Positions 35,786 to 43,116 of a stretch of 64,000 bases of DNA are shown here, one piece after another. Both the position numbers and the translations under genes were made by a program. Numbering within the stretch: the stretch's first letter is position 1; every line of letters begins with the position of its first letter. A model generated the notes under the pieces. It saw only the letters and a list, made by a program, of their open reading frames with translations, had not been told where the DNA came from and searched no databases. This DNA is from GCA-003244245 sp963823755 (GTDB lineage: Bacteria; Actinomycetota; Actinomycetes; Mycobacteriales; Pseudonocardiaceae): positions 186,001-250,000 of the forward strand of contig CAWGMP010000017.1 of the NCBI GenBank assembly GCA_963823755.1. The letters run 5' to 3'.

Positions 35786-35795
35786 GGAAAAAGGT
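35786..35795. repeat. Right target-site duplication of the IS
   Basis: GGAAAAAGGT, the second copy of the 10-bp target duplication. It also forms part of the 5' end of the interrupted nuclease-primase gene. Confidence 0.9.
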
Positions 35796-35856
35796 GGGTC
35801 ACATGCTGTTGTGCCGCGCGTTCGTAGAAACGCGGCTCATAGAGTGGTGCATTGGC

Positions 35857-36264
35857 TCATTGACCGATGACCTCGAAGCTAATCCACGCCACCGGGTAAC
35901 CTTTTTCAAGCTCCCTGGCGAACCAACACGTGTATTCCGCCACGAACTCTTCACGGCTCCGGTTCGACCAGTCATAACCGATGCGGCCGAGGTCCTCGGG
36001 AGTCGCACTGTCGAATGACCGCACGGTGATATCTGTTATGCGGGCAGTTGCAAAGACAGTAGGCGCGCCGAAACGCGGACCATACGTGAGCGAGGCTTGC
36101 CCGACCTTCTCAAGCCGTCTAATCCACGACAGACTACGTGGACGAGGTTCAAGTGTCTTCCTCCCAGCGAGGATGTCCTCCACTGCGTCCTTGAAAAACT
36201 TGATAGCGGGCAGAACAGCACCGACGTCCCCGCTGCCTGACCGTCCAGTGGGCAGCACGATCAC
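35857..36264 (-). CDS. ASCH-like RNA-binding domain protein
   Basis: The protein of about 135 aa starts at one of two GTGs six bases apart; GGAGG lies four bases upstream of 36264 and ten upstream of 36258. The core PAIKFFKDAVEDILAGRKTLEPRPRS, then GQASLTYGPRFG and FATARITDITVRS, is like the ASCH/YqfB fold that binds or edits modified nucleosides in RNA. It ends AWISFEVIGQ with a TGA. It is the first gene of the island series, 54 bp upstream of the nuclease-primase GTG. Assignment rests on pattern, not on strict motifs. Confidence 0.55.
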   Translation of the reverse strand: MIVLPTGRSGSGDVGAVLPAIKFFKDAVEDILAGRKTLEPRPRSLSWIRRLEKVGQASLTYGPRFGAPTVFATARITDITVRSFDSATPEDLGRIGYDWSNRSREEFVAEYTCWFARELEKGYPVAWISFEVIGQ

Positions 36265-36631
36265 CTGGCCTCCGTATGTAGTGCGGCGCCGGACTGTAGG
36301 CCCATAGGGCTGTGGAGCGCTATGTGGACAACACGCACTTAGCTGGGGAAGGAACCAGCAAATTCCAATACGATCTGTGGACAGGACCAGGAATGGGGGC
36401 CGAACACGCAGGTCACTCCTGTGGACACAGCCTCGACGCTTGTTGATGGCGTGCCGGGTCACTGCATCCGAACCGTAACGTACTCACGGTCTGTCCTTGG
36501 GCTCGTGATGCTCGATGCCGACGGCCTTGAGCTGCCCGATCAGCTCACTGACCTGGGCGCCCGTCGCGACGGGAAACGTCGGCGGCCAGATCACCTGATC
36601 CACCCACCACACCGAACTAGGCTCACCACCC
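36265..36631. other. Gene-poor interval
   Basis: No supported gene in 367 bases. It must hold the promoter of the minus-strand ASCH-to-SpeD series and that of the rightward serine hydrolase. Short related tracts with CTGTGGA (36310, 36373, 36418) recur without forming a recognisable repeat. Confidence 0.4.
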
Positions 36632-37516
36632 ATGGCCGTCACCCACCACACAATCCGCATCACCGCGCAAATCGCTCAGCTGCTGCAGGGCGGCATCGAC
36701 ACCCGCGTCTACCCCGGCGCCGTCTGGGCAGTCGGCGACGCCGTCGGGCAGCAGGCCAGCGGTGCGCTCGGGTTACTCGACCCCACCGACCCGGCAGCGC
36801 CGATGACCACTGACACCGTCTTCGACATGGCCAGCCTCACCAAGATCATGGCCGTGTGGGCGTCGGTAGGCATGCTCTGGGAACACGGCAAACTCGCCCT
36901 GGACGACCCACTCGCCACGCTGCTCCCCGACCTGGACGGTTACCCGCTCGGCCACGTCACCGTCCACCAACTCCTCACCCACACCGCCGGAGTCCCGCTG
37001 CGCGCCAACCTCCAAGCGCTCTACGGCACCGATCCCGCGGCCATCCGCCGCGGCGTCCTCCACGAGCAACTGCACCGGCCGCCGGGTGAAGCCGTCGAGT
37101 ACACCGACCGGGCCGCTCTCATCCTCGGCTTCCTCATCGAACAGCTCACCGCAACCGGACTCGACGACACCGCCCACCAACACATCTGGGCGCCACTGGA
37201 CATGACCCAGACCAGGTTCGGACCGCTCCCGCCCCACGCAGCCGCCCGGTGCGCACCCACCGAACTGGACGACCAGACCGGCGTCCACCTCAAAGGCATC
37301 GCCCATGACTTCTCCGCCCGCCTGCTCAGCGGCGTCTGCGGGATCGCCGGTGTCTTCTCCACCCTCGCCGACACCGGATTCACCGGCACCGGCATATGGA
37401 TCTGCCCCACGCAGCAGCGCTGGGCGATCCTGCTCACCAACAAGCTCTACTACAACCGCGAACGCCAACCTCTCACCGACATCCGCAACACCTTCCGCGA
37501 ACTGGTCTTCACCTGA
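36632..37516 (+). CDS. Serine beta-lactamase-like hydrolase, internal deletion
   Basis: The 294-aa protein has the class C/DD-peptidase signatures SLTK (68-71), YTD at 157-159 in place of the usual YSN, LLTHTAGVP (115-122), and a C-terminal FTGTGIWI. In similar proteins the segment between GVFSTLAD and TGFTGT is about 60-80 residues longer; here it is absent, so the region carrying part of the active-site lid is lost. It may be inactive or a shorter relative. A conserved penicillin-binding-type serine fold is the safest description. Confidence 0.6.
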   Translation: MAVTHHTIRITAQIAQLLQGGIDTRVYPGAVWAVGDAVGQQASGALGLLDPTDPAAPMTTDTVFDMASLTKIMAVWASVGMLWEHGKLALDDPLATLLPDLDGYPLGHVTVHQLLTHTAGVPLRANLQALYGTDPAAIRRGVLHEQLHRPPGEAVEYTDRAALILGFLIEQLTATGLDDTAHQHIWAPLDMTQTRFGPLPPHAAARCAPTELDDQTGVHLKGIAHDFSARLLSGVCGIAGVFSTLADTGFTGTGIWICPTQQRWAILLTNKLYYNRERQPLTDIRNTFRELVFT

Positions 37517-37560
37517 CAAGAACGCCTCCCTGCGCGACCTCGAAGTCACGGTCGGAAAGA

Positions 37561-37980
37561 ATGGCTGCGATGAGCACCGAGCACGTCCATCGGGTGATCG
37601 TGACCCGCGAAGGCGACGCCTGGCTGGCCGAAGTTCCCGAGTTGGACGGCACACACACCTTCGCCCGGACCCTGCCCGCGCTGGACCGGGCGGTGCGCGA
37701 GGTCGTGGTGATGGCCGTCGACCGGCCCGACGAGGACATGCCCGCGCTACACCTGGCCTATGACTACCGCACCGGCGATCCTGACATCGACATCACCGCC
37801 ACCGAGATCCGGACCCTGCGCGAGCAGGCTGACCAGCTCTCCGCGACCGCGACCGCCCGTACCGGCGCGGCCGCGGCACTACTCGTCGACCGCGGCTTCT
37901 CGGTCCGGGACGTCGCCACCATCCTCGGTATCAGCCCGCAACGAGTCTCCCAGCTCACCAGCACCACCAAGGCCAGCTGA
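37561..37980 (+). CDS. HicB-like protein with C-terminal HTH
   Basis: The 139-aa protein starts with a HicB/DUF1902-like partial RNase H fold: VHRVIVTREGDAWLAEVPELDGTHTFARTL (about 8-37). A C-terminal helix-turn-helix follows, SVRDVATILGISPQRVSQL (about 116-134). GGAAAG stands just before ATG 37561; an ATG nine bases downstream is also possible. No HicA toxin gene follows, so it may be a solitary antitoxin-derived regulator. Confidence 0.7.
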   Translation: MAAMSTEHVHRVIVTREGDAWLAEVPELDGTHTFARTLPALDRAVREVVVMAVDRPDEDMPALHLAYDYRTGDPDIDITATEIRTLREQADQLSATATARTGAAAALLVDRGFSVRDVATILGISPQRVSQLTSTTKAS

Positions 37981-38022
37981 CACTGAACAACCCGTCCACC
38001 CCTCGCACCCAGTTGGTGTGGG

Positions 38023-38567
38023 TCAGGCGGCGTGGGTGGCGCGGAGTTGGTCTTGTAGGGATCGGACAGCCGCCGGGCGGTGGGGGGGTGGCAGGGCGGT
38101 GAGGTCGGCTTCCAGCCGGTGCAGCACTAGCGCGCAGTGGCAGGAGCGCACGGTGGGCAGCCGGCGCAGTGCGGTGAGTCGGCGGGTACCGCCCGGTCCA
38201 GATCACCGGCTGCGACATGAGCCCGGGACAGCCACGCGGCGTGATACACGGCGCCGCACGGGGTGCTGGCGGGATCGGTGGCGGTGCGGCCGAGCACCGC
38301 CTGCGCGCCATCGAGCAGGCGGGGGCTTTCCCGGGAGGTGGCTCCGGCCAGGGTGAGCGCGCCCTGGCGAGGTCACCCTCCAAGGCACCCGGCCCGAACC
38401 AGGTCAGGTAGGGCGGGCGGCCATCCAGCACGCCCGGGGTATCGAGCAGGGCGCGGGCCTCATCCGCGGCGGTATGAAAGCCGCGCGCATTCCCGGCCGC
38501 CGCCTGGGCCAGCGCGAACCGGGCGGCAGCCAGCGCGCGCACCGCAGCGGGGGTGGACCGGGCCGCC
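38023..38567 (-). repeat. Direct repeat copy 2 (about 545 bp), right side of island
   Basis: The same orientation and extent as 26145-26690, it encodes the regulator tail only, with a one-base loss near 38370 that differs from the frameshift in copy 1. Homology ends at GGCCGCC (38567), and queE sequence begins within eight bases. Confidence 0.85.
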
Positions 38568-38571
38568 GACC

Positions 38572-39174
38572 TGCTGCAATCTGGCCTGCCCGGCCTGCGA
38601 CACGCCCTACACCTGGGACTGGACCCACTTCGATCCACGTGCAGAGCGCACACCAACGACCATCCCCACCTTGCTCGATTGGGCGCTGAGCCACCCCACA
38701 CGCCTTATCGTCATCACCGGCGGCGAACCCCTCCTGCAACAGCAGCGCCTCGCACCGCTGGTCACTTCACTAGCTCGGGCCGGCCGCCGCATCGAAATCG
38801 AGACCAACGGAACCCAAACCCCTCATCACCAGCTTCTCACCGCCACTACACAGTTCAACGTCTCACCCAAACTGCGGAGCTTCAATGGGGTGGACATGGA
38901 AGGCGTTCGGATCAACTCCCAGGCGCTGAGGGCGTTCGTATCCTCCAGAAAATCGATCTTCAAGTTCGTCGTCACCACACCAGACGACATCGACAAGATC
39001 GCCCACTGGCAAGATGCGTTCAAGCTAGACCCGGTATGGGTCATGCCAGCAGGTACCACGATCGAGTCCGTCCTCGCTGGCACGACGTGGCTCGTCGAGC
39101 ACGCAATAAAAAGGAACTGGCACGTCTCCACTCGGCTGCACATACTGCTGTGGGGAGACCGACGCGGCCGTTGA
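38572..39174 (+). pseudogene. queE: 7-carboxy-7-deazaguanine synthase QueE, 5'-truncated
   Basis: The coding starts inside the iron-sulfur motif CNLACPACDTPYTWDW (Cx3Cx2C), then IVITGGEPLLQQ (SAM-binding GGE) and IEIETNGTQTP, and ends with RNWHVSTRLHILLWGDRRG. These are QueE radical-SAM signatures. The usual 25-40 residues before the CxxxCxxC motif are replaced by sequence of repeat copy 2, so it has no native start. QueE makes 7-carboxy-7-deazaguanine, a precursor of queuosine and of 7-deazaguanine DNA bases. Its remnant next to the QueA-containing series is telling. Confidence 0.8.
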
Positions 39175-39183
39175 TACCTGACC

Positions 39184-40338
39184 TCATCTCGGATGGTGAT
39201 CCGATTGTGACGTTGAGTCGCGCCGGGTGAGTACCGCGTCGCTGGTGGCCTCGACGTCGCCAGGCCCGACCCCGGGCGAGCCATTCGTGGCGTAGACGGC
39301 AACCTCGGCGGCCTTCACCACGAACCACACCCCAGCGCCGGTGTGCAGCCCCAGCTCCACCGCGGCGATCGGCGTGATGTCCGCCGCCAGCCCGGCGGCA
39401 CCGCGTACCCGGACGAGGGTGCCATTCGGCTCCAGCGCCGCGACCCGGTCGAAGATCACGTTACGCGGGCTGCCCTTGGGCGGGTCCATGTACACGGCCA
39501 CCGCGGCGGGGGTGAACACGGCGACCGCCGCGGCACCGACGACCGGGGCTCCGGTCCCGCCGGTGAGCTCGGTGCCATCCGCTGCGCGCAACCCGTCGGC
39601 CGTCGCGATACCGGACACCAGGTTCAGCCCGGCCAGCCGGGCTGCGAATGCGCTGCGCGGTCGGGTGAGCACCTCACGTGTCGGGCCCTGCTCCACCACG
39701 CGGCCATCGTCGAGCACCACCACCCGGTCCGCGAGCACCAGCGCATCGATCACCTGATGGGTGACGATGACCGCGAGCCGGTCGGTGAGCACCGATTGCA
39801 GCAGCGACCGCAGGGCGGGCGCGAACTCCACGTCGACCGCGGACAGGGGCTCGTCCAACAACAGCAGGTCAGGTTCCGAGGCCAGCGCCCGGGCCAGCGC
39901 GATGCGCTGAGCTTGGCCACCGGACAGCCGCTGTGGGCGCCGCTGGGCGAACTGCGCCGCATCCACCTCGGTGAGACGGCGCAGCGCCGCATCCCGAGCT
40001 GGTCGCCTGCGGGTACCGGTACAGCGCGGACCGAACGCGACATTGTCCAGCACCGACAGGTGCGGGAACAGCAACGGCTCCTGGGCCAGCAACCCGATGC
40101 GCCTGCGGTGCGGTGGCAGCTGCACCCCCGCAGCCGTGTCGGTGAGCACCCGACCATCGAGGACGATCCGCCCGGTGTCGGGACGCAGCAGACCCGCGAT
40201 CGCGGCCAGTAGGGTTGACTTACCGGATCCATTGCCTCCCAGCATCGCGATCACCTCACCGGGGCCGACCCGCATCGTCGCGGTCAGAGCGAAATCACCG
40301 CGGCGAACGGCGACCTCGACGTCCAGCCCGGCTGTCAT
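39184..40338 (-). CDS. modC: Molybdate ABC transporter ATP-binding protein
   Basis: The 384-aa ABC ATPase has Walker A LGGNGSGKST (about 31-40), signature LSGGQAQRIALARAL (about 132), Walker B LLLLDEPLSAVD, and a C-terminal TOBE-like (MOP) part LRAADGTELTGG...LVRVRGAAGL. The position after modA and modB, with a 4-base overlap (ATGA) with modB, supports molybdate import. A longer upstream frame exists but lies inside modB. It is the last gene of the operon and is convergent with the queE fragment. Confidence 0.9.
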   Translation of the reverse strand: MTAGLDVEVAVRRGDFALTATMRVGPGEVIAMLGGNGSGKSTLLAAIAGLLRPDTGRIVLDGRVLTDTAAGVQLPPHRRRIGLLAQEPLLFPHLSVLDNVAFGPRCTGTRRRPARDAALRRLTEVDAAQFAQRRPQRLSGGQAQRIALARALASEPDLLLLDEPLSAVDVEFAPALRSLLQSVLTDRLAVIVTHQVIDALVLADRVVVLDDGRVVEQGPTREVLTRPRSAFAARLAGLNLVSGIATADGLRAADGTELTGGTGAPVVGAAAVAVFTPAAVAVYMDPPKGSPRNVIFDRVAALEPNGTLVRVRGAAGLAADITPIAAVELGLHTGAGVWFVVKAAEVAVYATNGSPGVGPGDVEATSDAVLTRRDSTSQSDHHPR

Positions 40339-41147
40339 CTCAGGCCCTCCGCCGAACGCGGTCGGGCTATGGCGATCACCGCGATCGCCACCACCACGAG
40401 CACCAGTGACAACGCGATCGCCCCGTCGGCGTCGACCTCCCGCTGCAGGTAGACCTCCAAGGGCAACGTCCTGGTCACCCCTTGGAGGCTGCCCGCGAAC
40501 GCGATGGTGGCCCCGAACTCTCCCAGGCAGCGCGCGAAGCTGAGCACCATACCGGAGCCGAGACCAGGCAGCACCAGCGGGACGGTGATCCGGCGGAACA
40601 CCGTCCACGGTGAAGCACCGAGACTCGCCGCGATCACCTCATAACGTTCCCCGCCGGTGCGCAGCGCCCCCTCCAGGCTCACCACCAGAAACGGCAACGC
40701 CACGAACGTCTGCGCTAGGATCACCGCCGTCGTGGTGAACGGGACCCGCACGCCGAACGCTACGTCGAGGGCATACCCGGCGAACCCGCTGATCCCCAGC
40801 AGGTACAGCAGTGCCAGTCCACCGACCACCGGCGGCAGCACCAGCGGGAGCAGCACCACAGAGCGCAGCAGCCGCAGGCCAGGCACCGACCCTCGGGCCA
40901 GCACCACGGCCAGCGGCCCGCCGAACACGACGCACAGCAGGGTGGATACGGTCGCGGTGCGCAGCGACAGCTCCAGTGCGGTGAGCGCCGATTCGCTGGT
41001 GACCAGCACGCCGAACCTGGACCACGGCGCCCGCACCACCAGCCCGATCACCGGCAGCAGGATCAGCCCGAGAGCCACCAGCGCGGGCAGCCACAACCCG
41101 CCGGGTAGTCCGATGTGGACAGTGTGTCGATCCCTGGTCTGGGTCAC
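40335..41147 (-). CDS. modB: Molybdate ABC transporter permease
   Basis: The 270-aa protein has about six membrane helices and the EAA loop ASLGASPWTVFRRITVPLVLPG (about 189-210) that contacts ModC. It starts at GTG 41147, 30 bases after modA ends, and overlaps modC by four bases. It forms the membrane channel of the molybdate importer. Confidence 0.9.
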   Translation of the reverse strand: MTQTRDRHTVHIGLPGGLWLPALVALGLILLPVIGLVVRAPWSRFGVLVTSESALTALELSLRTATVSTLLCVVFGGPLAVVLARGSVPGLRLLRSVVLLPLVLPPVVGGLALLYLLGISGFAGYALDVAFGVRVPFTTTAVILAQTFVALPFLVVSLEGALRTGGERYEVIAASLGASPWTVFRRITVPLVLPGLGSGMVLSFARCLGEFGATIAFAGSLQGVTRTLPLEVYLQREVDADGAIALSLVLVVVAIAVIAIARPRSAEGLR

Positions 41148-41177
41148 GCGAGGGCCACAGCTCAGGCTCGGTCTAGG

Positions 41178-41933
41178 TTATGCAGGGCCGAAGCCGGCAG
41201 CCGCGAACTCCTGCTGCGCGCCGGCGCTCTGGACGAACGCCACGAAGGCCTGCGCCAGTCGGGCGTGCGGGGCGTTGTTGATCGCGGCGATGGGATAGGT
41301 GTTGACGGCGGTTCTGGCCTCCGGGAACTCCACCTCCTGGACCTTCCCGGCAGCGGTTCGCGCGTCGGTGACGTAGACCAGCCCGGCATCGGCGACCTTG
41401 GCCTCGACCTTGGACAGCACCGACAGCACGTCCTGCTCCTCGCTGGCCGGACTGAGCTTGATCTTGGTGGTCTGCTCGATCTTCGTGGTGGCAGCGCCGC
41501 AGGGCACCTGCGGTGCACACACGATCTCGGTGACGCCCGGCTTGGCCAGGTCGGCGAATGAGTGGATGTTCTTCGGATTACCTGGGGGCACCACGATCGT
41601 GAGCACGTTGGTGACGAATGGGTACGCTGTGCCGGCCACCTTCCCTTTGTCCTGTATCACCTTCATCTGCGCGTTGTTGGCCGAGGCGAAGACGTCGGCG
41701 GGTGCACCGTTGACGATCTGCTGGGCCAGATCCGATGACCCACCGAAGCTGAACTGCAGATCAGCGGTGGGATTAGCAGCTTCGAACTGCGGTTTCAACT
41801 TGGTGAACACGTCCGTGAGCGAAGCCGCCGCCAGCACGGTGACCGGTGTCTTCGCCGCATGAGCCGAATCACCTGACCCGCAACCCGCCAACGCCAGCCC
41901 AGCCACCAACGCGACCAGCACCACCCGCTTCAT
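41178..41933 (-). CDS. modA: Molybdate-binding lipoprotein
   Basis: The 251-aa protein has a lipoprotein signal (MKRVVLVALVAGLALAGCGS, lipobox LAGC), then VLAAASLTDVFTKLKPQFEA and FGGSSDLAQQIVNGAPADVFASANNAQM, the conserved ModA ligand sites. ATG at 41933 has GGGAGG six bases upstream and overlaps the stop of the upstream regulator (ATGA). It binds molybdate outside the membrane and passes it to ModBC. Confidence 0.92.
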   Translation of the reverse strand: MKRVVLVALVAGLALAGCGSGDSAHAAKTPVTVLAAASLTDVFTKLKPQFEAANPTADLQFSFGGSSDLAQQIVNGAPADVFASANNAQMKVIQDKGKVAGTAYPFVTNVLTIVVPPGNPKNIHSFADLAKPGVTEIVCAPQVPCGAATTKIEQTTKIKLSPASEEQDVLSVLSKVEAKVADAGLVYVTDARTAAGKVQEVEFPEARTAVNTYPIAAINNAPHARLAQAFVAFVQSAGAQQEFAAAGFGPA

Positions 41934-42334
41934 CCACGCCCTCCCGGAGTCTCGACCACGACTTGGGTCGACTTCACGACAGCCACCGCAAGTACTCCCG
42001 GCACGAGCCCCAGTTCCCGTACTGCCTCGCTGCTCATCAGTGAGACCACCCGGTGTGGTCCGCACTGCATCTCCACCTGTGCCACCACCCGGTCGGTGAT
42101 CACGTCCGTGACCAGCCCGACGAAACGGTTACGTGCCGAGCGGTCCACCACGGACGGATCGGGCGTGGCATGCGCCTGCGACTTGGCGAACGCTGCCAGC
42201 TCCACCCCGTCCACAGCCTTGCGACCTCCGGCGTCCCGGATGGCCGTGAGTTGCCCGGAATCCGCCCAGCGCCGAACGGTGTCATCGCTTACGCCGAACA
42301 GCTCAGCGATCTCTGACATCCGGTAGTGCGGCAC
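41930..42334 (-). CDS. MerR-like/TOBE molybdate-responsive regulator
   Basis: The 134-aa protein starts with an excisionase/MerR-type helix-turn-helix (MSEIAELFGVSDDTVRRWADSGQLTA, about 6-31). It ends with one TOBE/MOP-like half (NRFVGLVTDVITDRVVAQVEM and VSLMSSEAVRELGLVPG). Such a protein is first in the actinobacterial mod operon and likely senses molybdate to control it. GTG at 42334 gives the typical start; an ATG at 42319 is an alternative. It is coupled to modA by a 4-base overlap. Confidence 0.8.
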   Translation of the reverse strand: MPHYRMSEIAELFGVSDDTVRRWADSGQLTAIRDAGGRKAVDGVELAAFAKSQAHATPDPSVVDRSARNRFVGLVTDVITDRVVAQVEMQCGPHRVVSLMSSEAVRELGLVPGVLAVAVVKSTQVVVETPGGRG

Positions 42335-42819
42335 GTCAGGAAGAGTACCTCCGCAGCTAAGGCCCCGGCACCCGGACTCTCCCGACCGGGCTGCTACCTT
42401 GCGTGGTGGCTCCGGTGCACCATGTATCCACTGCGGCGCCCAAGTCCCAGCAGCAGCAGCATCAGGGGCGATCCGACATCTTCGTAGCAGTAAATAAGAG
42501 ACCAACGGTCTACACGTTCCGCTTTTGCGGAAAATCTCGCCGAGAAAATCGAGAAAAACGGATTTCGAGAACTGTCGACATTGATTGTCTTACCCGGCCA
42601 CGCAGGCCGCTAACGTGTGGTTTCGCGCGTTACCACGTGGTAAGGAGCAAGCGCGAAAAGTCCGATTCACTTGCGGCGAGCCGTTGCGTCGCCAGTGAAG
42701 CGGGCAGATCGTAGGCTAAGATCCTAAGATCCTAACCTCGCTGTTCGAGGGTGAACCGGTTTGTTAGAGACCAAATGCTCTTGATAACCCACTCGGGAAG
42801 AAGGAACGGAGTCTGAACT
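42335..42819. other. Divergent intergenic region between mod operon and moaD
   Basis: There is no gene in 485 bases. It contains an AT-rich stretch (42480-42590), a 14-bp palindrome at 42630-42643, and the tandem repeat TAAGATCCTAAGATCC near 42720. A molybdenum-cofactor riboswitch was looked for but no convincing fold could be recognised by eye. Confidence 0.4.
42630..42643. promoter_or_regulatory. Perfect 14-bp palindrome
   Basis: TTACCACGTGGTAA is exactly self-complementary and lies between the divergent mod operon and moaD, a plausible dimeric operator. A related ACGTGTGGT element occurs 17 bases upstream. Confidence 0.55.
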
Positions 42820-43068
42820 GTGGTGACCGTGCGATACTTCGCAGCGGCACGCGCTGCCGCTGGCCTGCCCAGCGAGAGCGTGGACATCGGCGACGGCGCC
42901 ACAGTGGCCGACGCACTGGACGCGATCACCGCCCGGCACGGGGACGCGCTACGCAGGGTGTTGGCCGCCTGCAGTTTCCTGCTCGATTCGGTCGCGGTGC
43001 GCGACCGGGCTATGCCCTTGCGACCGGGGGCAGAACTGGACGTGCTGCCGCCGTTCGCCGGCGGCTGA
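42820..43068 (+). CDS. moaD: Molybdopterin synthase sulfur carrier subunit
   Basis: The 82-aa ubiquitin-like protein ends in the required GG (PPFAGG), which is activated as a thiocarboxylate. VTVRYFAAARAAAGLPSE and LDVLPPFAGG are family-typical. A GGAG element lies about nine bases before the tandem GTG GTG start at 42820. It supplies sulfur to the MoaE partner encoded as a fusion just downstream on the opposite strand. Confidence 0.9.
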   Translation: MVTVRYFAAARAAAGLPSESVDIGDGATVADALDAITARHGDALRRVLAACSFLLDSVAVRDRAMPLRPGAELDVLPPFAGG

Positions 43069-43116
43069 AGGTCTGCGCGGGGGTTGCCCCCGACCCGGAT
43101 CAGAGGTCAGGCAGTC

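Larger units (their letters stand above)
32879..35802 (-). pseudogene. PD-(D/E)xK nuclease - archaeo-eukaryotic primase fusion, interrupted by an IS
   Basis: Removing the insertion sequence and one 10-bp target copy restores an exact 321-aa frame from GTG 35802 to 32879. The N-terminal third carries ELDALVF and VPVEVKAH (D28, E41, K43), the core of a PD-(D/E)xK nuclease. The C-terminal part resembles the small primase subunit: PIDID (199-203), CPFC (223-226), SGGRGIH (251-257), LDENVTT and LPGSLH (295-300). No ribosome site is evident at the GTG, and the stretch between the ASCH stop and the GTG is open in the same frame but has no ATG. The right-hand remnant is only 17 bases, so the present gene is almost certainly inactive. 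Confidence 0.75.

Noticed and set aside
36421..36813. 130-codon frame overlapping the start of the beta-lactamase-like gene
   Set aside because: Its second half is the out-of-frame shadow of that gene and turns into R/H/P-rich text.
42335..42819. Molybdenum-cofactor riboswitch upstream of moaD
   Set aside because: No stem-loop pattern of that class could be recognised; only a palindrome and short repeats are evident.
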